From the NCBI RefSeq assembly GCF_000264995.1, contig NW_006767440.1:1593863-1657862 (forward strand): a DNA stretch of 64,000 nt, in the 5' to 3' direction. Of the stretch, positions 1 through 11,260 are shown one piece after another. A model generated the notes under the pieces. It searched no databases. It had not been told where the DNA came from and saw only the letters and a list, made by a program, of their open reading frames with translations. How positions within the stretch are numbered: the stretch's first letter is position 1; each line of letters begins with the position of its first letter. This stretch comes from Punctularia strigosozonata HHB-11173 SS5 (lineage: Eukaryota > Basidiomycota > Agaricomycetes > Corticiales > Punctulariaceae). Both the position numbers and the translations under genes were made by a program.

Positions 1-1533
1 AAGATGTAGCGAGATCACCTGCGACGAGACTAAGCAGGCCCGCGAGAGGGAGAGTTGCGCCAGACGAGGCAACGGTGATATATACGGACGGGTCGTGCGA
101 GAAGAACGGGACTTTGGAAGCGGTTTGTGGGAGCGGAATATGGATCCCGGACGTGCCGGGCGCGAGTAAAGCTATCAAGGTCCCAGGGAACGAACACTCC
201 AACCAGAGAGGGGAGATCGTGGCCGTTCTAGTAGCCCTCCAGACAACGGCGCCTTTCGAACACATCCTGTTCAAAACAGACTCAATGTACGTGATAGAGG
301 GCTTAACAAGACACCTAGCGAAATGGGAGGACATAGGCTGGATAGAGATAAAGAATGCTGACCTATTCAAGGCAACGGCCTTCCACCTGAGGAGACGGTC
401 CGCGCCAACAGACTTCCTATGGGTCAAAGGACACTCAGGCGAGGAAGGGAATGAAATGGCAGACGCACTAGCCCGGGAAGGAGTAATGAAACAGATTGCG
501 GATGATATCGATCTCGGAGTGCCGGCGGAATTTGACCTCCGTGGAGCACGCCTAGCGTCCATGTCGCAGTCCCTCCTATACCGGGGGATAATGAACAGAC
601 AAGGTCCAACAGGTGTACGGAGAGCAGCCCTAGCTCCACTTGACATGGCAAGACACGCAATAGCAGACCTAAACGGATCCATGCTCAGCGACGAAGCGCT
701 ATGGATGTCGACACGACGCAAAGACCTACGGACACCCATTAGGCAATTTCTGTTTCGCGCCCTGCATAACTCCCACCGCATAGGAGGGTTCTGGAGGAAT
801 ATCCCAGGGTATGCTGAACGTGAGAAATGTGCATACTGCGGCGAGGAGGAATCGATGGAGCACATCATGATTGAATGCGAACGGAGTAGATGTATGATAA
901 TATGGGACCTAGTGAAGGATGCATGGCCCGAAGGAAGGGGCCCACTCCCACGGATAACTTTAGGCCTAATACTGGGATGTGGCGCACTACAGATCAACGT
1001 TGAGGACCAACAGTCAAAACGTGAGCGGCCAGCGCAGGGCCGATCGCGGCTATTGCGGATCCTAATATCGGAATCGGCGTACCTAGTGTGGGTACTAAGA
1101 TGTGAACACACGATGGGAGGAAGATCTCACACCCCCCAAGAAGTACAGCGACGCTGGGCCAATGCCATCCAAAGACGGCTGGAAGCAGACCAGGCCACGG
1201 CATCGAAGATAATCCGGACACCATCTTACTCAAGGAAGGTGCAGGGAACTTGGACGGGACTGCTCGCTGAAGAGCAAGCACTCCCAGAACATTGGGCTAA
1301 AAGCCTGGAGGTTTTAGTGGGTATTAAGCTGCCTAGGCTCCGACGACAGGAACACCCTAGGTAGTGCACGAGCCCCACTCGCCCTGGAGTTCCCCGGGGG
1401 TTGTGGTATTGAGCATTTTTCCTCGGACCGGGCCTCATGAGGTCCGCTATTGTAGGAGTAGCTTATTTAGGGTCAGACACGCTTGTCGATTGCTGAATAA
1501 GATTATCTGCTCGTCCAAAAAAAAAAAAAAAAA
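1..1533 (+). mobile_element. LINE (non-LTR retrotransposon), 3' end with poly(A) tail
   Basis: An open frame runs in from the window edge and encodes RNase H followed by a Cys/His knuckle. About 150 bp of untranslated sequence follow, then a run of 17 A at 1517-1533. RNase H plus knuckle at the C-terminus and an A-tail is the usual 3' end of Tad-like LINEs in basidiomycetes. The 5' part (endonuclease, reverse transcriptase) lies outside the window, so completeness and target-site duplication cannot be judged. Confidence 0.85.
3..1364 (+). CDS. LINE ORF2 C-terminus: RNase H and zinc knuckle (partial)
   Basis: The frame is open from base 3 to the TAG at 1362-1364 with no stop, so this is the C-terminal 453 codons of a longer ORF. 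The RNase H fold is clear. Its first catalytic Asp is in YTDGSCEKNG, a Glu in NQRGEIVAV, an Asp in FKTDSMYVI, and a late Asp in NEMADALAREG. RNase H degrades the RNA strand of RNA/DNA hybrids during reverse transcription. Downstream, CAYCGEEESMEHIMIEC forms a C-x2-C-x7-H-x4-C knuckle like those ending fungal LINE ORF2 proteins. The remaining C-terminus is not assigned. The visible part carries no break, so insertion may be fairly recent, but activity cannot be judged without the reverse transcriptase. Confidence 0.85.
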   Translation, partial: DVARSPATRLSRPARGRVAPDEATVIYTDGSCEKNGTLEAVCGSGIWIPDVPGASKAIKVPGNEHSNQRGEIVAVLVALQTTAPFEHILFKTDSMYVIEGLTRHLAKWEDIGWIEIKNADLFKATAFHLRRRSAPTDFLWVKGHSGEEGNEMADALAREGVMKQIADDIDLGVPAEFDLRGARLASMSQSLLYRGIMNRQGPTGVRRAALAPLDMARHAIADLNGSMLSDEALWMSTRRKDLRTPIRQFLFRALHNSHRIGGFWRNIPGYAEREKCAYCGEEESMEHIMIECERSRCMIIWDLVKDAWPEGRGPLPRITLGLILGCGALQINVEDQQSKRERPAQGRSRLLRILISESAYLVWVLRCEHTMGGRSHTPQEVQRRWANAIQRRLEADQATASKIIRTPSYSRKVQGTWTGLLAEEQALPEHWAKSLEVLVGIKLPRLRRQEHPR

Positions 1534-4479
1534 CGAGAAGGGGGTCACCATCGCGACCATATCAAGTTTCTCCGTGCAGATCATCTAAGATCGCATGAGG
1601 CAAACACAGTTATGTTTGCCCGGCGGCGTAGGACACTGCAAAGCGCTGTCGATGATGGATTCATTTGTGGTTGTAGACGGCGCTGACCATGTACCAGGTG
1701 AAGTTTGATGATGTTCAGAACCCACGAATGCTTATGTCGTGATCCTGTGCAGATCACCAGGCACCCGGCCTACACAAGGACTCGACATAAGTTCTACATC
1801 CGGGGACGTTGAAGCGCCGCCGTGTACCCACACTACAGGCCATAACATTCCTGCGATGAGAATGCAGACCAGAACGGGATCGGGGAGATAATCCCAGCCC
1901 CACGGTTTTCCCGACGAAAAGACATAACTTCTCGGTGTACTCGGAATCACAAAGGCGATACACATATAGTCACCCAACTCCTCCTAAGCGATGTCTTTCG
2001 GTGCGAGGGTTACAGCGTACGATTAACATTGGGTTCTGCGAGGAGGTTGCCAGACCGACCAGCGCCGACCAAGTTCTCTCAAACAGATCATGTGGCACCG
2101 GGAGAGGGACGGTGAGAATTTTGTATGCTCATCCTCCTGCAACTCGGACGCGCAGGTAAACGCAGGCGCGGGCGAAGGTAGCGTTGAGCGGGATCACTAG
2201 GCGTGGGTTACGGAGAGTAGTTGATAGGAGCCTCATACAAACGCAGGTCGCGGAAATGCGGCAGCGGTGCCGGCCCTATGCAGGGCATGCCGATATTTGC
2301 ATGGAGACGAGTGGCGGCAGGTCACAACGAGATACCAAGGGGCGAGGGTCATGATAGTCGTGTTCGTGGATTCTAGGGGAGGCGCTGGTCGCGAGCATGG
2401 AGAGACCGTGATGGTGTCCGAACCAGGGCATCTATGGCACTGAGCGGCTAAGGCCTTGGCTGTGCCCTTCGTCTCGAGGTGAGATACGACGACTGCTTTC
2501 GCGCAAGTGCGGGATACCCGATGACCTAAGGTCGTGCCGTCGCAACGGCGGGCGCGTTGCTGGCTTCAGCAGGGAAAGCTGCTCACTTCGACTACTCTCG
2601 ATACGAAACGAGATGGTTTTGAATACTTCGAGACAGCGATAAGAGGTAGACAGTCTATACTCGAAGCCATACAAATCCGCTAGGCAGTACTAGTCTGCAC
2701 TGTGGGCTCCACTGCTATCTACGCCGATAGAGTGACTTGTCCATGCGACACTCCTGGATACAGGCAGCGTAATACAGATTCAGGCTCCACAGTTTGCGCT
2801 GGACGCCTCTGCATAGCGAAGAACGGGCAGAAATCGTCATGAAGCTGACAGGGCCGGAGGAACGTTAAACTGATATAGAACGGGCTTCAATGGGCACGTG
2901 TACATAGAGTACAACGGCGGTCTGTGGCGGTCGATTGTGATTTAAATTGTTTGCTACATACTTGAGAGCAGCAATGTAAATATGCAATAGGACTGGTGGT
3001 TTATGCGGCGCAGTTTCGTTTGTGGTGCATGACTCGGGTAAGTATCGGACGCCGGACGGTACCATGACACGTCACCGGTCACTCCTGATAACGGAATGGG
3101 ATAAAGCATGTTATTGGCAAACACTGCTACTGACGAGGCCCGAGCTCATGTAGCGGTATAGATAGAATTCATGAGTTGGACAGACAGCATCTGGATTAAT
3201 GCATATCCTATAATATGTGGCCGCAGGACCGGGAACCGCCCGAACGAATCCAGAAACCAAGGTTTGATTTTGCAGCATGAGTCCTGCGCCCTTAGGAAGC
3301 ACAACTGCATCGTCCCAGATAGCGCTTCGCATGTCTCAATAGGCAACACATCACTGCACCAGGCCTGCTTCGGGTGTCCATCTGTAAAGCGCGGACTCGA
3401 GCAAGGAGTTCTGGACACCGTAGTCACTCGGCAGACGGGAGATGCTATACAGATCGAATTGAGATTACGCGGTAGCGACGCCGGCGGGCGAAGGCCGAGA
3501 TGTCCGCGTCGGGGCTAGGGAGCGCGCCTATGTAGTGCTCGACATGATGATCGCGAGCTGCGGGTGCGCATACTTCAGCTATCCATACCGATCCCATAGG
3601 AAATACTTACGGACGACTGAGGACGCCGCAGCATGCTAGGTCTTTTCCGTATTCGGACGAACGAGACCTTTTTGATGCCGAGTATCTGAACCACCGCTGA
3701 CGTCACTTCCCGCGATTTTTGGGAGGTCTCGGACCCTCGGAGAGATCGAGAGGCCGATCAGGGCGTCGTTATGCTGCCGGCATGCCCCAGTTGGGAATAA
3801 GGGGCAGAGAGCCAACCTGGAGAATACGGGGAAGGAGGGGCACGTCGAGGACGGCCGGGCCCATGAGCAACGTGAAGACGGGTGTTTTCGTGGACGAGTT
3901 TGTATGTGGATGGTAGGCGTGTAGAGTCGAGATCCGTCGGGTCCGATTGCGTGAGGGTTCGAATCTTCGATCTTCTGAGACTGGGCTCAGAGGCCGTCTG
4001 AGTCTCGTCTGACGGGATGACGTCGAGGTATTCAGCCTGCTTCGTTAGGAGCCTCTGGACGCGCTCCTGGAGCACGAGCGCGCCCGTATGACTGGCATGA
4101 TCGTGACTTTCGCTACCGTGAGCGTTCGCCGCGACGCGTAGACCACCTTCGACCGGAGTGTATACGGATTATCCAGTGTAATATGACGGCAAAGTCGAGC
4201 ACAAAGCACCCAGCTCGTCATCGTGGAGTTAGCAACCACCAAGGTCGCGCGGATATCATGGGCGCTATGAGCGCATGACAGGTCGGCCACCGCACGTGAC
4301 GCCGACGCCATGGCAGATTTGAACCGCGACCAAATAGCGCGTAAACAAATCGAGCCCGTCGTCTCGTCCACCCATGTCGTCCGCAAATTAAGGGCGACCG
4401 AGAGTCAAGGCCACGACCGTCGCGACATTATACTCGCACATTCGGGATACCGAGTGTTATTTTTCCAGTACGTGTGTGT
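1534..4479. other. No gene recognised
   Basis: About 2.9 kb between the LINE tail and the Cdc25 promoter region. The longest open frames are short (at most about 115 codons), overlap on both strands and resemble nothing known to me. I saw no terminal repeats, tRNA or simple-sequence array. It may be old, decayed repeat DNA. Confidence 0.5.
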
Positions 4480-5231
4480 TCTACCGCTTCGCAGGGACGG
4501 AGCGTGGCCGAGGTCGGCGGTGGCCCCACAGGTGCCCACCGTTGCAGCGCCTCCCCGCCCTTGTTGAATTCCCCTCGAAACCCGCGCCTCGTGTTTTCCC
4601 CGACGTTGTCCTTTCGCGTTCAGCACGACCAGCGACACTCACCTCCCGTCTTTTCCCCTTTCTCTAGGCGCGGCCTCCTCCGTCAGTCCGCTCGTTACTT
4701 ACGAAGGTGAGGCCGGCCCTCCTCGTCTCTACGTCGCTTGCGCTTCGGCCACACGCGCCCGCGTGGCTTCCGCAACCATCTTGGGCGGACAATGGCGAAC
4801 CTACGGCCAGCGGCCAGCGCAACAACCCCCTCCAACTCCGAAACACTGCCACGAGCGTCCCGGCCGTGGTTCGTATTCGATCTGAGGCTGACCTTTTTCA
4901 TTGTCTGTAGCCGCACCCCCGATTCCCGATTCGTTCGACAGGAGACCATCTAATCTTGCGGTCCGTTCCTTCTTTCTCCAACCACGCCTCCGGGTGGCTT
5001 GCGAGTTCGTCTTTACTGACGTCCCGTGATATGTTCGTTCTATATATCCTGTAACGTTCTCCGCACCTTCGTCCTCAACTTGCACGGACATCGTTGTCGT
5101 CGGCGCACGTTCTTGTATTCACCACCCACGACGCGACACGAACCTCAACACTGTATCGCTATCCACATCTTGTTGCAACAACTATACTCGACCGTCACCC
5201 TATACCAAATCAAAATCAAACCAACACCGCA
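4480..5231 (+). promoter_or_regulatory. Probable promoter and 5' UTR of the Cdc25 gene
   Basis: The plus strand becomes rich in C and T toward the Cdc25 ATG at 5232, as is common for basidiomycete promoters and leaders. A TATATA-containing stretch lies at 5041-5048, about 185 bp before the ATG, and the start sits in the context CGCAATGGC. No intron or upstream gene is evident. Boundaries are inferred. Confidence 0.45.
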
Positions 5232-7844
5232 ATGGCTCCTCGATTCGACCGACGTCCAACAGCCTTCCACCCGTTCAAGCGACAGAAGCGATCACCCACC
5301 CCGAACGACACCGAGAACGACTACATGGCCTTCCTCCCACCGACTGCGACCGTTTCACAATTTCTTCAAGCCCCGTCCGCACCGGGCCGTAAACCGCTCA
5401 ACCGCCCGCGAGACGCCGTCGACGACTTTCTCTCCTCCGACCTTGAAATGTCCTTCGCGTCCACCATGTCTCTCCATTCCTCGTCCTCGTCCCCTTGCGG
5501 CGAGGCCATGGACATTTCTCCCGCGCCGTCGAACAAGATTGGCAAACCGCTGTTCGACGACGACGTGGTGGCGAAGATGGCCGGCCGGCCGCGCTCGTTC
5601 ACAAGCAACGGACGGCTGTTTGGTACGGACGTCTCCAACGGTGGCGTGAACCCACCCAACAACAACGACAATGCGAAGAACAGCACGAACAACTCTATCA
5701 GCAACCGCAAGCTCGCCCGACCCGGACTACCCACCGAATGGTTCTCGCCTTCGCCAACCGGCAACCGTCTCCGCTCGCACACCTTCGCCGAGGGAGTAAG
5801 TATTACCCACCGATGCCTCACTTGTGTCAGAGACTGATATTGCCCTGTAGATCACCCCACCTACTCCGAGTGACTGCGGTATGGACGTCGACTCCGAGTT
5901 CGGTTTCGATCAGCCCGCGGTGCCGCTCTCCGCCGCGCCGACGATTACCGCCTTCCAGGACCTCTCCTCGCCTGCGCCCGCGACGGCGCACCCGCTCGTC
6001 TCGCACTTCCGCGACCTCTCGTCGCCCATGGCCCAGCGTGACTACGACGACGATCAGCAACAGCAGCCCGGAAAGGGGTCTGACTTCGGCAACTTCTTCT
6101 ACGAAAGCTCGTCTCCGCACTCGCACCGCCAACGCCGCAGCCTCGACTCCCCTGCAGGCCCCTTCGTCGCCCGAAAGCGCCGCTCGGCCTCGCCTGAGCC
6201 GGCGGAATACGGCTCCGTCCTAGCAGGGCTCGACGCCGACGACCATTCGTCCTCGCCCGCGCCCTCCTCACCGATGCAGCGCAAGCTCGAGCGCATCACG
6301 AGCAACCCGCTTTTGAACAAGTTCATGCGCTCCGCCGTCGACAGCTCGCCCGAGGCGGCCTACCACCAGGACGACCTCGGCTCCCCGCTCAACCTCCTCC
6401 AGAAGCGCCCCCGCCGCCCTGCTCTCTCCGTCTTGTATGACGGCCAAAGCGCGCACTCGGCCTACCCGATGCTCAAGGCCGCCAGCGCGCACCCCGAGCT
6501 CCAGCAGCAGCCCCGCCGCCCATCCGCCGCGCTCCCCCCGCCGCGTCGCGCCTTCTCCGCGATGATGCCCCCGACTGTCTTCGGCCAGCAGCAGCACCGC
6601 CTCGAGGATATCCCGGCCTCGCCCGCGGACGAGGCCAACTCGTCCTTCGGCGACGGCTCGTTCGGCGACATGTCGAGCCCCGCGCAGGCGTACGCGAAGC
6701 GCGCGCAGATGAAGACGATCCGCCGTTGTGATGGCACGGAGGACTTCCGGCCGCTTACGGGCGCGAGCGCGCTCGTCAGGCGCGACGAGCAGCAGCAGCA
6801 CCAGGCCATGATGGCGAGCCCCGGCAGCCGGATGCTCATGTCGCCCGGCCTGCCCGGGTTCGGCGACAACGAGGCGCACGGGAAGATTCTGCCCTGCCAC
6901 CGCGTCAAGGAGGATGGTTTGATGCGGATCGTACCCCAGACGCTGAACGATTTGCTCGATGGACGGTACGACGCGCGCGTGGCAAGGTTCTTCGTGATCG
7001 ACTGCCGGTTCGACTACGAGTACGAGGGTGGACACGTGCCCGGCGCGGTGAACATCAATACGACGGCTGGCGTCGAGGAATTTTTACTCGCGCAGGCCAA
7101 AGCGAAGCCGTCGCCGTGCACGAGCGGGGATACCTCGAAGAAGACGGTGCTCGTGTTCCACTGCGAGTTCAGCGCGAAGCGTGCGCCGACATTGTAAGTG
7201 ACCTCCTTTTCGGTTGGTGTGGTGTCTCTTGGGGCGTGGCTGAACTCGAGTTTGTAACGCAAAGTGCAAAGCACCTGCGTTCGAAGGACCGGGCGATGAA
7301 TAACCACAACTACCCCAAGATCCACTACCCGGAGGTATACATCCTCGAGGGCGGCTACTGCGAGTACTACAAGCAGATGGCGCACCGCTGCCAGCCGAGC
7401 GGTTACGTGCGCATGGATGATCCCTCCCACGCCCAGTCGCGCAAGGAGGACCTCGACCAGTTCCGCAAGGCCAAGTTTGGCCGGACCAAGTCGTACGCGT
7501 ACGGCGACTCGCTCCTCGCGTCCAAGGCTCTCACCTCCGGGGCAGCGCCGGCGAAGGTCGGGTCCGGGAAGGAGAAGAGGAACACGGCGCCAGCGGGCGG
7601 TGCGCCGAGCGTGTTCGCGGCGGCGAATGTGGCGCGGACGAGGAGGGGAGGCGCGCTGGCGACGCTCGCGGAGACGGCCGGCGGTCTGGACGGCGGCGAG
7701 ACGACGGAGACGGAGGACGAGACCGATTTTGGGGATAGTCCGTGCCCTGCGCCTGGCAAGAACGCAGGCGTACCCTTCGTGGTCAAGAAGGCCGGCAGAG
7801 CGCCATTGTTGCGCGCGGAGACGGCGGGGCGGTTCGGCTATTAA
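5232..7844 (+). CDS. cdc25: M-phase inducer phosphatase Cdc25
   Basis: Dual-specificity phosphatase that removes the inhibitory phosphates from Cdk1 and triggers entry into mitosis. Three exons (5232-5795, 5851-7193, 7265-7844) join in frame to 828 aa. Introns are 55 and 71 nt with GT-AG ends. The N-terminal 500 or more residues are low complexity, rich in Ser, Pro and Gln, with many SP/TP sites typical of Cdc25 regulatory regions. The C-terminal rhodanese-fold domain has FFVIDCRFDYEYEGGHVPGA and the CX5R active site HCEFSAKR (Cys626, Arg632), then the conserved YPEVYILEGGY segment after intron 2. The second intron falls three residues past the active-site loop. The start is the first ATG of this frame after a C/T-rich leader. 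All key residues are present and identity is secure. Confidence 0.97.
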
Positions 7845-9105
7845 CCTCCGTGGCGGTTTCCTCAAACGAATCCCCATCGGCACCAGGCGTGTCCTAACGA
7901 CATCCACGCAACGCTATTGACAATCTATCGACGATTTCAACGAAAGCAATATCCATCGGTATACCTCCGCGCCAAGCACGACACCGCCCCGACTGCTACG
8001 TTTTCTCCGCTTCCCTCTCGCCTCATTGCCAAAGGTTCGGTTCGGGATATCTAAATCATCCCTATCACCAGCCGCGATCGCTCCTTACGGTCTCTCTCGC
8101 GCTTCGTCATCAAGAAACAGGTTCGTCCTCGCCCAACGCAACCAGCAAATAAACGAAACTATCCTATCTCATCACTCTGTCTCGTCCGTCCCCCTTCGAA
8201 ACTGTCTACCCCGGCCCAGATTTTCCTCATTCCTCTCTCCTCATCGCGAGCTACGCGCTCCGCAAACAACCACGCTCCCGCTTCAAGCTCAAGTCTGCAT
8301 CATCTCATCAACACCATATATGCCCTCAAGGGGCACTCGATCGATCACTGCCAGCCTGTATAAGCAGCACATCAAGCCGAATGTCTTCATATATGCATCA
8401 AGGTATCCTCAACATAACAAATACAAGACAAGGACACAAGAACATCACCCCCCGGACCTGCCATCGTTCCCCCACCAGACTTGCATTTCCACCATCTCAT
8501 TGCCTATTTTTTCTTTTTTTTTCGCACCAGCCACCGTCTCTGTTCTCTCTTCGCCCATTAGTTCCGGTTCTATCTATCGCCTGCGCCTGTTTCTTTAATC
8601 CCCCTATTCTTGGTTGTGCGCCAGCCTATCCTCTGCCCTTCATCCGTTCGCCAGGGGACTTGCTGGGCCAAACTCCTTCCGACATCCCAAGGACATTCGC
8701 AAGGATCCCTCGCCCCCTTCTCCCTCTTCCAATCTGGTTCCATCTTATCATCTCTCTGTACATCCTTTCCCTATCCCTTCTGCTATGTATGATCCTTTCG
8801 CAGCGTAGCTCCCTCGTCACATTCCTGATGTCTCGTCAATGAATAAGCTTATACAACCTGCGTGCCAGTCTTTTCGTTCTTTTCGTCAGACCTATACAAA
8901 CGCGATGGATCCGCGACTGTCGCAGGCAGCAGGTTCCTGACCTCACCTTGGTATAAAGCTGACACCAATTCGATATCCAGATCATGCCCTTGTTGGTGAT
9001 GTGTTGTCCCACCTGCCGCAGGTCAGTGAGCCAGTTACTATTCTCGGCCGCATACGTTATGACGTCGCCCACCAGCAGGCTCCACGCCAGTGACAAGGCC
9101 CAAGC
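7845..9105 (+). other. C/T-rich Cdc25 3' flank, no gene recognised
   Basis: The first 1 kb after the Cdc25 stop is strongly pyrimidine-rich on the plus strand with T-runs near 8505-8525. It may be a long Cdc25 3' UTR or a downstream promoter. Open frames here have low-complexity translations and are not supported as genes. The last 250 bp lead into the decayed metallo-beta-lactamase-fold gene. Confidence 0.4.
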
Positions 9106-9880
9106 ATGTCGCTTCCTCCCCCCAATAGAAGACCAGAGTTATCGGAGTGGTTCCGCGCTCAGGCCGGGACAGATCAAGCTTCCTCTTCAATTCGTCATCC
9201 GAGACGGACGGGAGACGATCGACGTGCCTTCTCCCTCTTCCCTGCTGAGGCACTCCTCTTCCGATCGTAATGTTGTCTTTGACCTCGACGTGCGCCGCGA
9301 CCTTGACCATCTTCCTCCCATTACAATCGAGCGCCTTCACGCCTACCTTCCCCGAGCGTGCCCCAGACCGTCGCCGAGTCGCTTTGACGTTGGAGGTCTG
9401 TCAGCGTCCAGGGTTTGACTACGTTATATACAGTCACATGTACTGGGGGTAAGTGCGAACAGTCCGCACATGCACGATATATGCTGACCGACCTTACCTC
9501 CGCGCAGACCACACTGGTGACTCGAGACCCTTTACGGACAGCACTTTGCATCGTCAGCAGGGACACCGATGAGATGTGCCATCCACAAGATTCACAGCCA
9601 TTGTCTTCCGACTTCCTTCCCGCGGACCGGACAGGATACCAAGACAGGACAGGATGGACGCCTGTCGCCCCTTCCCCGCTCGCGCGCGATCTCTTTGAGG
9701 CCGACAGCGCGTACCTAGTTGATGCACAGGGACATCGTCCAGGCCATCTCTATCTGCTCGCTCGAACCTCGGCTGATGGGTGTTGGTTCTACCTTGCGAG
9801 AGCTAGCATGCACGACAGGCGTCTGCTCATAGGGAAACCTAGATGACCGGTCGCGTGTCGGATGACGGGACTCTTTCTCG
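9106..9880 (+). pseudogene. Decayed paralogue of the metallo-beta-lactamase-fold gene
   Basis: This segment aligns along nearly its whole length with the intact gene at 10125-11073. Shared stretches include LLRHSS, VVFDL.VRRD, DYVIYSH, YLVDAQGH and HDRRLL. An extra C in the C-run after the ATG shifts the frame. Further frame changes occur near 9390-9420 and near 9545, and a stop follows the HDRRLL stretch. The second metal-binding His of the HxHxD motif is Tyr (SHMYW), so even a repaired protein would probably lack activity. The intron position is conserved: the acceptor before the DH codons is still visible near 9508. It reads as one half of a tandem duplication that lost function. Homology fades after about 9880. 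Confidence 0.85.
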
Positions 9881-10124
9881 GTGTCCTGGGAGCTTTAACG
9901 CCATGTGCCGGGCATCCGTCCATGCCAATTTTAGGTCATATTTTAGGAATGAGAACTACAAAGAAGCAGCTACGGGAGGGCGTAGGACAAGACGCTTGAT
10001 CATTGACGTCACGGTGAGTAAGCGGCTTTGCTATTTTCGATTGCATTCGTTGCAAGATGTGAGTACTAAGCATCGGGCTTGAGTCGAGGTAAGATCTTAC
10101 CCCCCCGGTGTACTCAAAGCCAAC

Positions 10125-11073
10125 ATGCCGCTCCCTCCGGCCGCAGAGGACCAAAGCTTTTGGCATGTCTCCGCTCTCGAGGCGGGTACACTTCATCTGC
10201 CCCTGGAACTCGTCATTGCGGGAGCGCAGGAGACGATTGTCGTACCTGCACTGTCTTTCCTCTTACGGCACTCCTCTACGGGCCGCACGGTCGTCTTCGA
10301 TTTGGGTGTGCGCCGCGACTTCGAAAACCTCCCCCCGAAGACAGTCGAGCGCGTGCACAAGTTTTTTTGTCCCAGCGTACCACAAACCGTTACCGAGTCA
10401 CTCGCAATCGGTGGGCTTCAAGCGAGTGACGTTGACTACGTCATATACAGTCACCTACATTGGGGTCGGTACCGGTCCGTCATCGCATTCGTAAAGGCCA
10501 CAGCCTAATGAATTCATCGCAGACCACATTGGCGATCCTGGTCCATTCACGAACAGCACCTTCATCGTGGGCGAAGACGCCCATGAGATGTGTGATCCCG
10601 GTTATCCACAGGATCCCCATGCCATGGTAGCTTCCGATCTCCTGCCCAGGGAGCGAACGAGGTTCGAGCCGAGAAAGGACTGGACATCTTTAGGTCCTTT
10701 CCCGCTCGCCCATGACCTCTTCGGGGACGGTAGCGCATACCTTGTCGATGCGCAGGGCCATTGCCCTGGTCATATCAACCTCCTGGCTCGAACCTCGACT
10801 GACGGTGGATGGATCTATCTCGCAGGAGACAGTGCACACGATAGACGCCTCCTCACAGGAGAAGCACAGGAAGCCACCGAGGTGTCGGATGACGGCGTAG
10901 TCAGGGCACTTATGCACAGAAACATGGAGCTCGCCGAATCACATATGCGACGTATCGTGGCGCTTTTATCTGAAGAATCGAGGGTGAGGATGATACTTGC
11001 GCACGATAAAGATTGGTGGGAGATCAACCGAGGAGGGGAAGCATATTGGCCTGGCAAAATCCCGAGCTTATAG
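10125..11073 (+). CDS. Metallo-beta-lactamase-fold hydrolase (lactonase-like)
   Basis: Two exons (10125-10464, 10523-11073) join across a 58-nt intron to 296 aa. The metal-binding signature of the fold is split by the intron: SHLHW before it and DHIGDPG after it (His110, His112, Asp114, His115). A later GHCPGH and GDSAHD supply the usual third His and bridging Asp. Length and layout match the fungal group related to N-acyl homoserine lactonases and other small-molecule hydrolases. Substrate is unknown. No signal peptide or membrane segment is seen, so the protein is probably cytosolic. The donor is GTCGGT, a weak but usable site demanded by the frame. A broken paralogue lies 245 bp upstream in the same orientation. 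Confidence 0.88.
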
Positions 11074-11260
11074 CAGACATCCAGAAAGCGGATTGGACAC
11101 CGAGAAGCGTCCATACTAGATCTTTGAAACATATGTGCATATATAGGTATGAGAAGGAGGATTTATCATGGGGTATTCTGCGATGGATGAAGAATGCGCA
11201 TGCGCCAGCGGTATCTTGGAGTGAAGGAATGAAGCAATAACGAACCGGTGTGGAAACTAC

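Noticed and set aside
6268-7907. Long minus-strand frames (255 and 297 codons) opposite Cdc25
   Set aside because: They are mirror frames of a GC-rich coding exon, Arg/Leu-rich, with no recognisable motif; the plus strand encodes a complete Cdc25.
8500-8530. T-run as a second LINE tail on the minus strand
   Set aside because: It is an interrupted T-run within a C/T-rich flank with no neighbouring LINE coding sequence.
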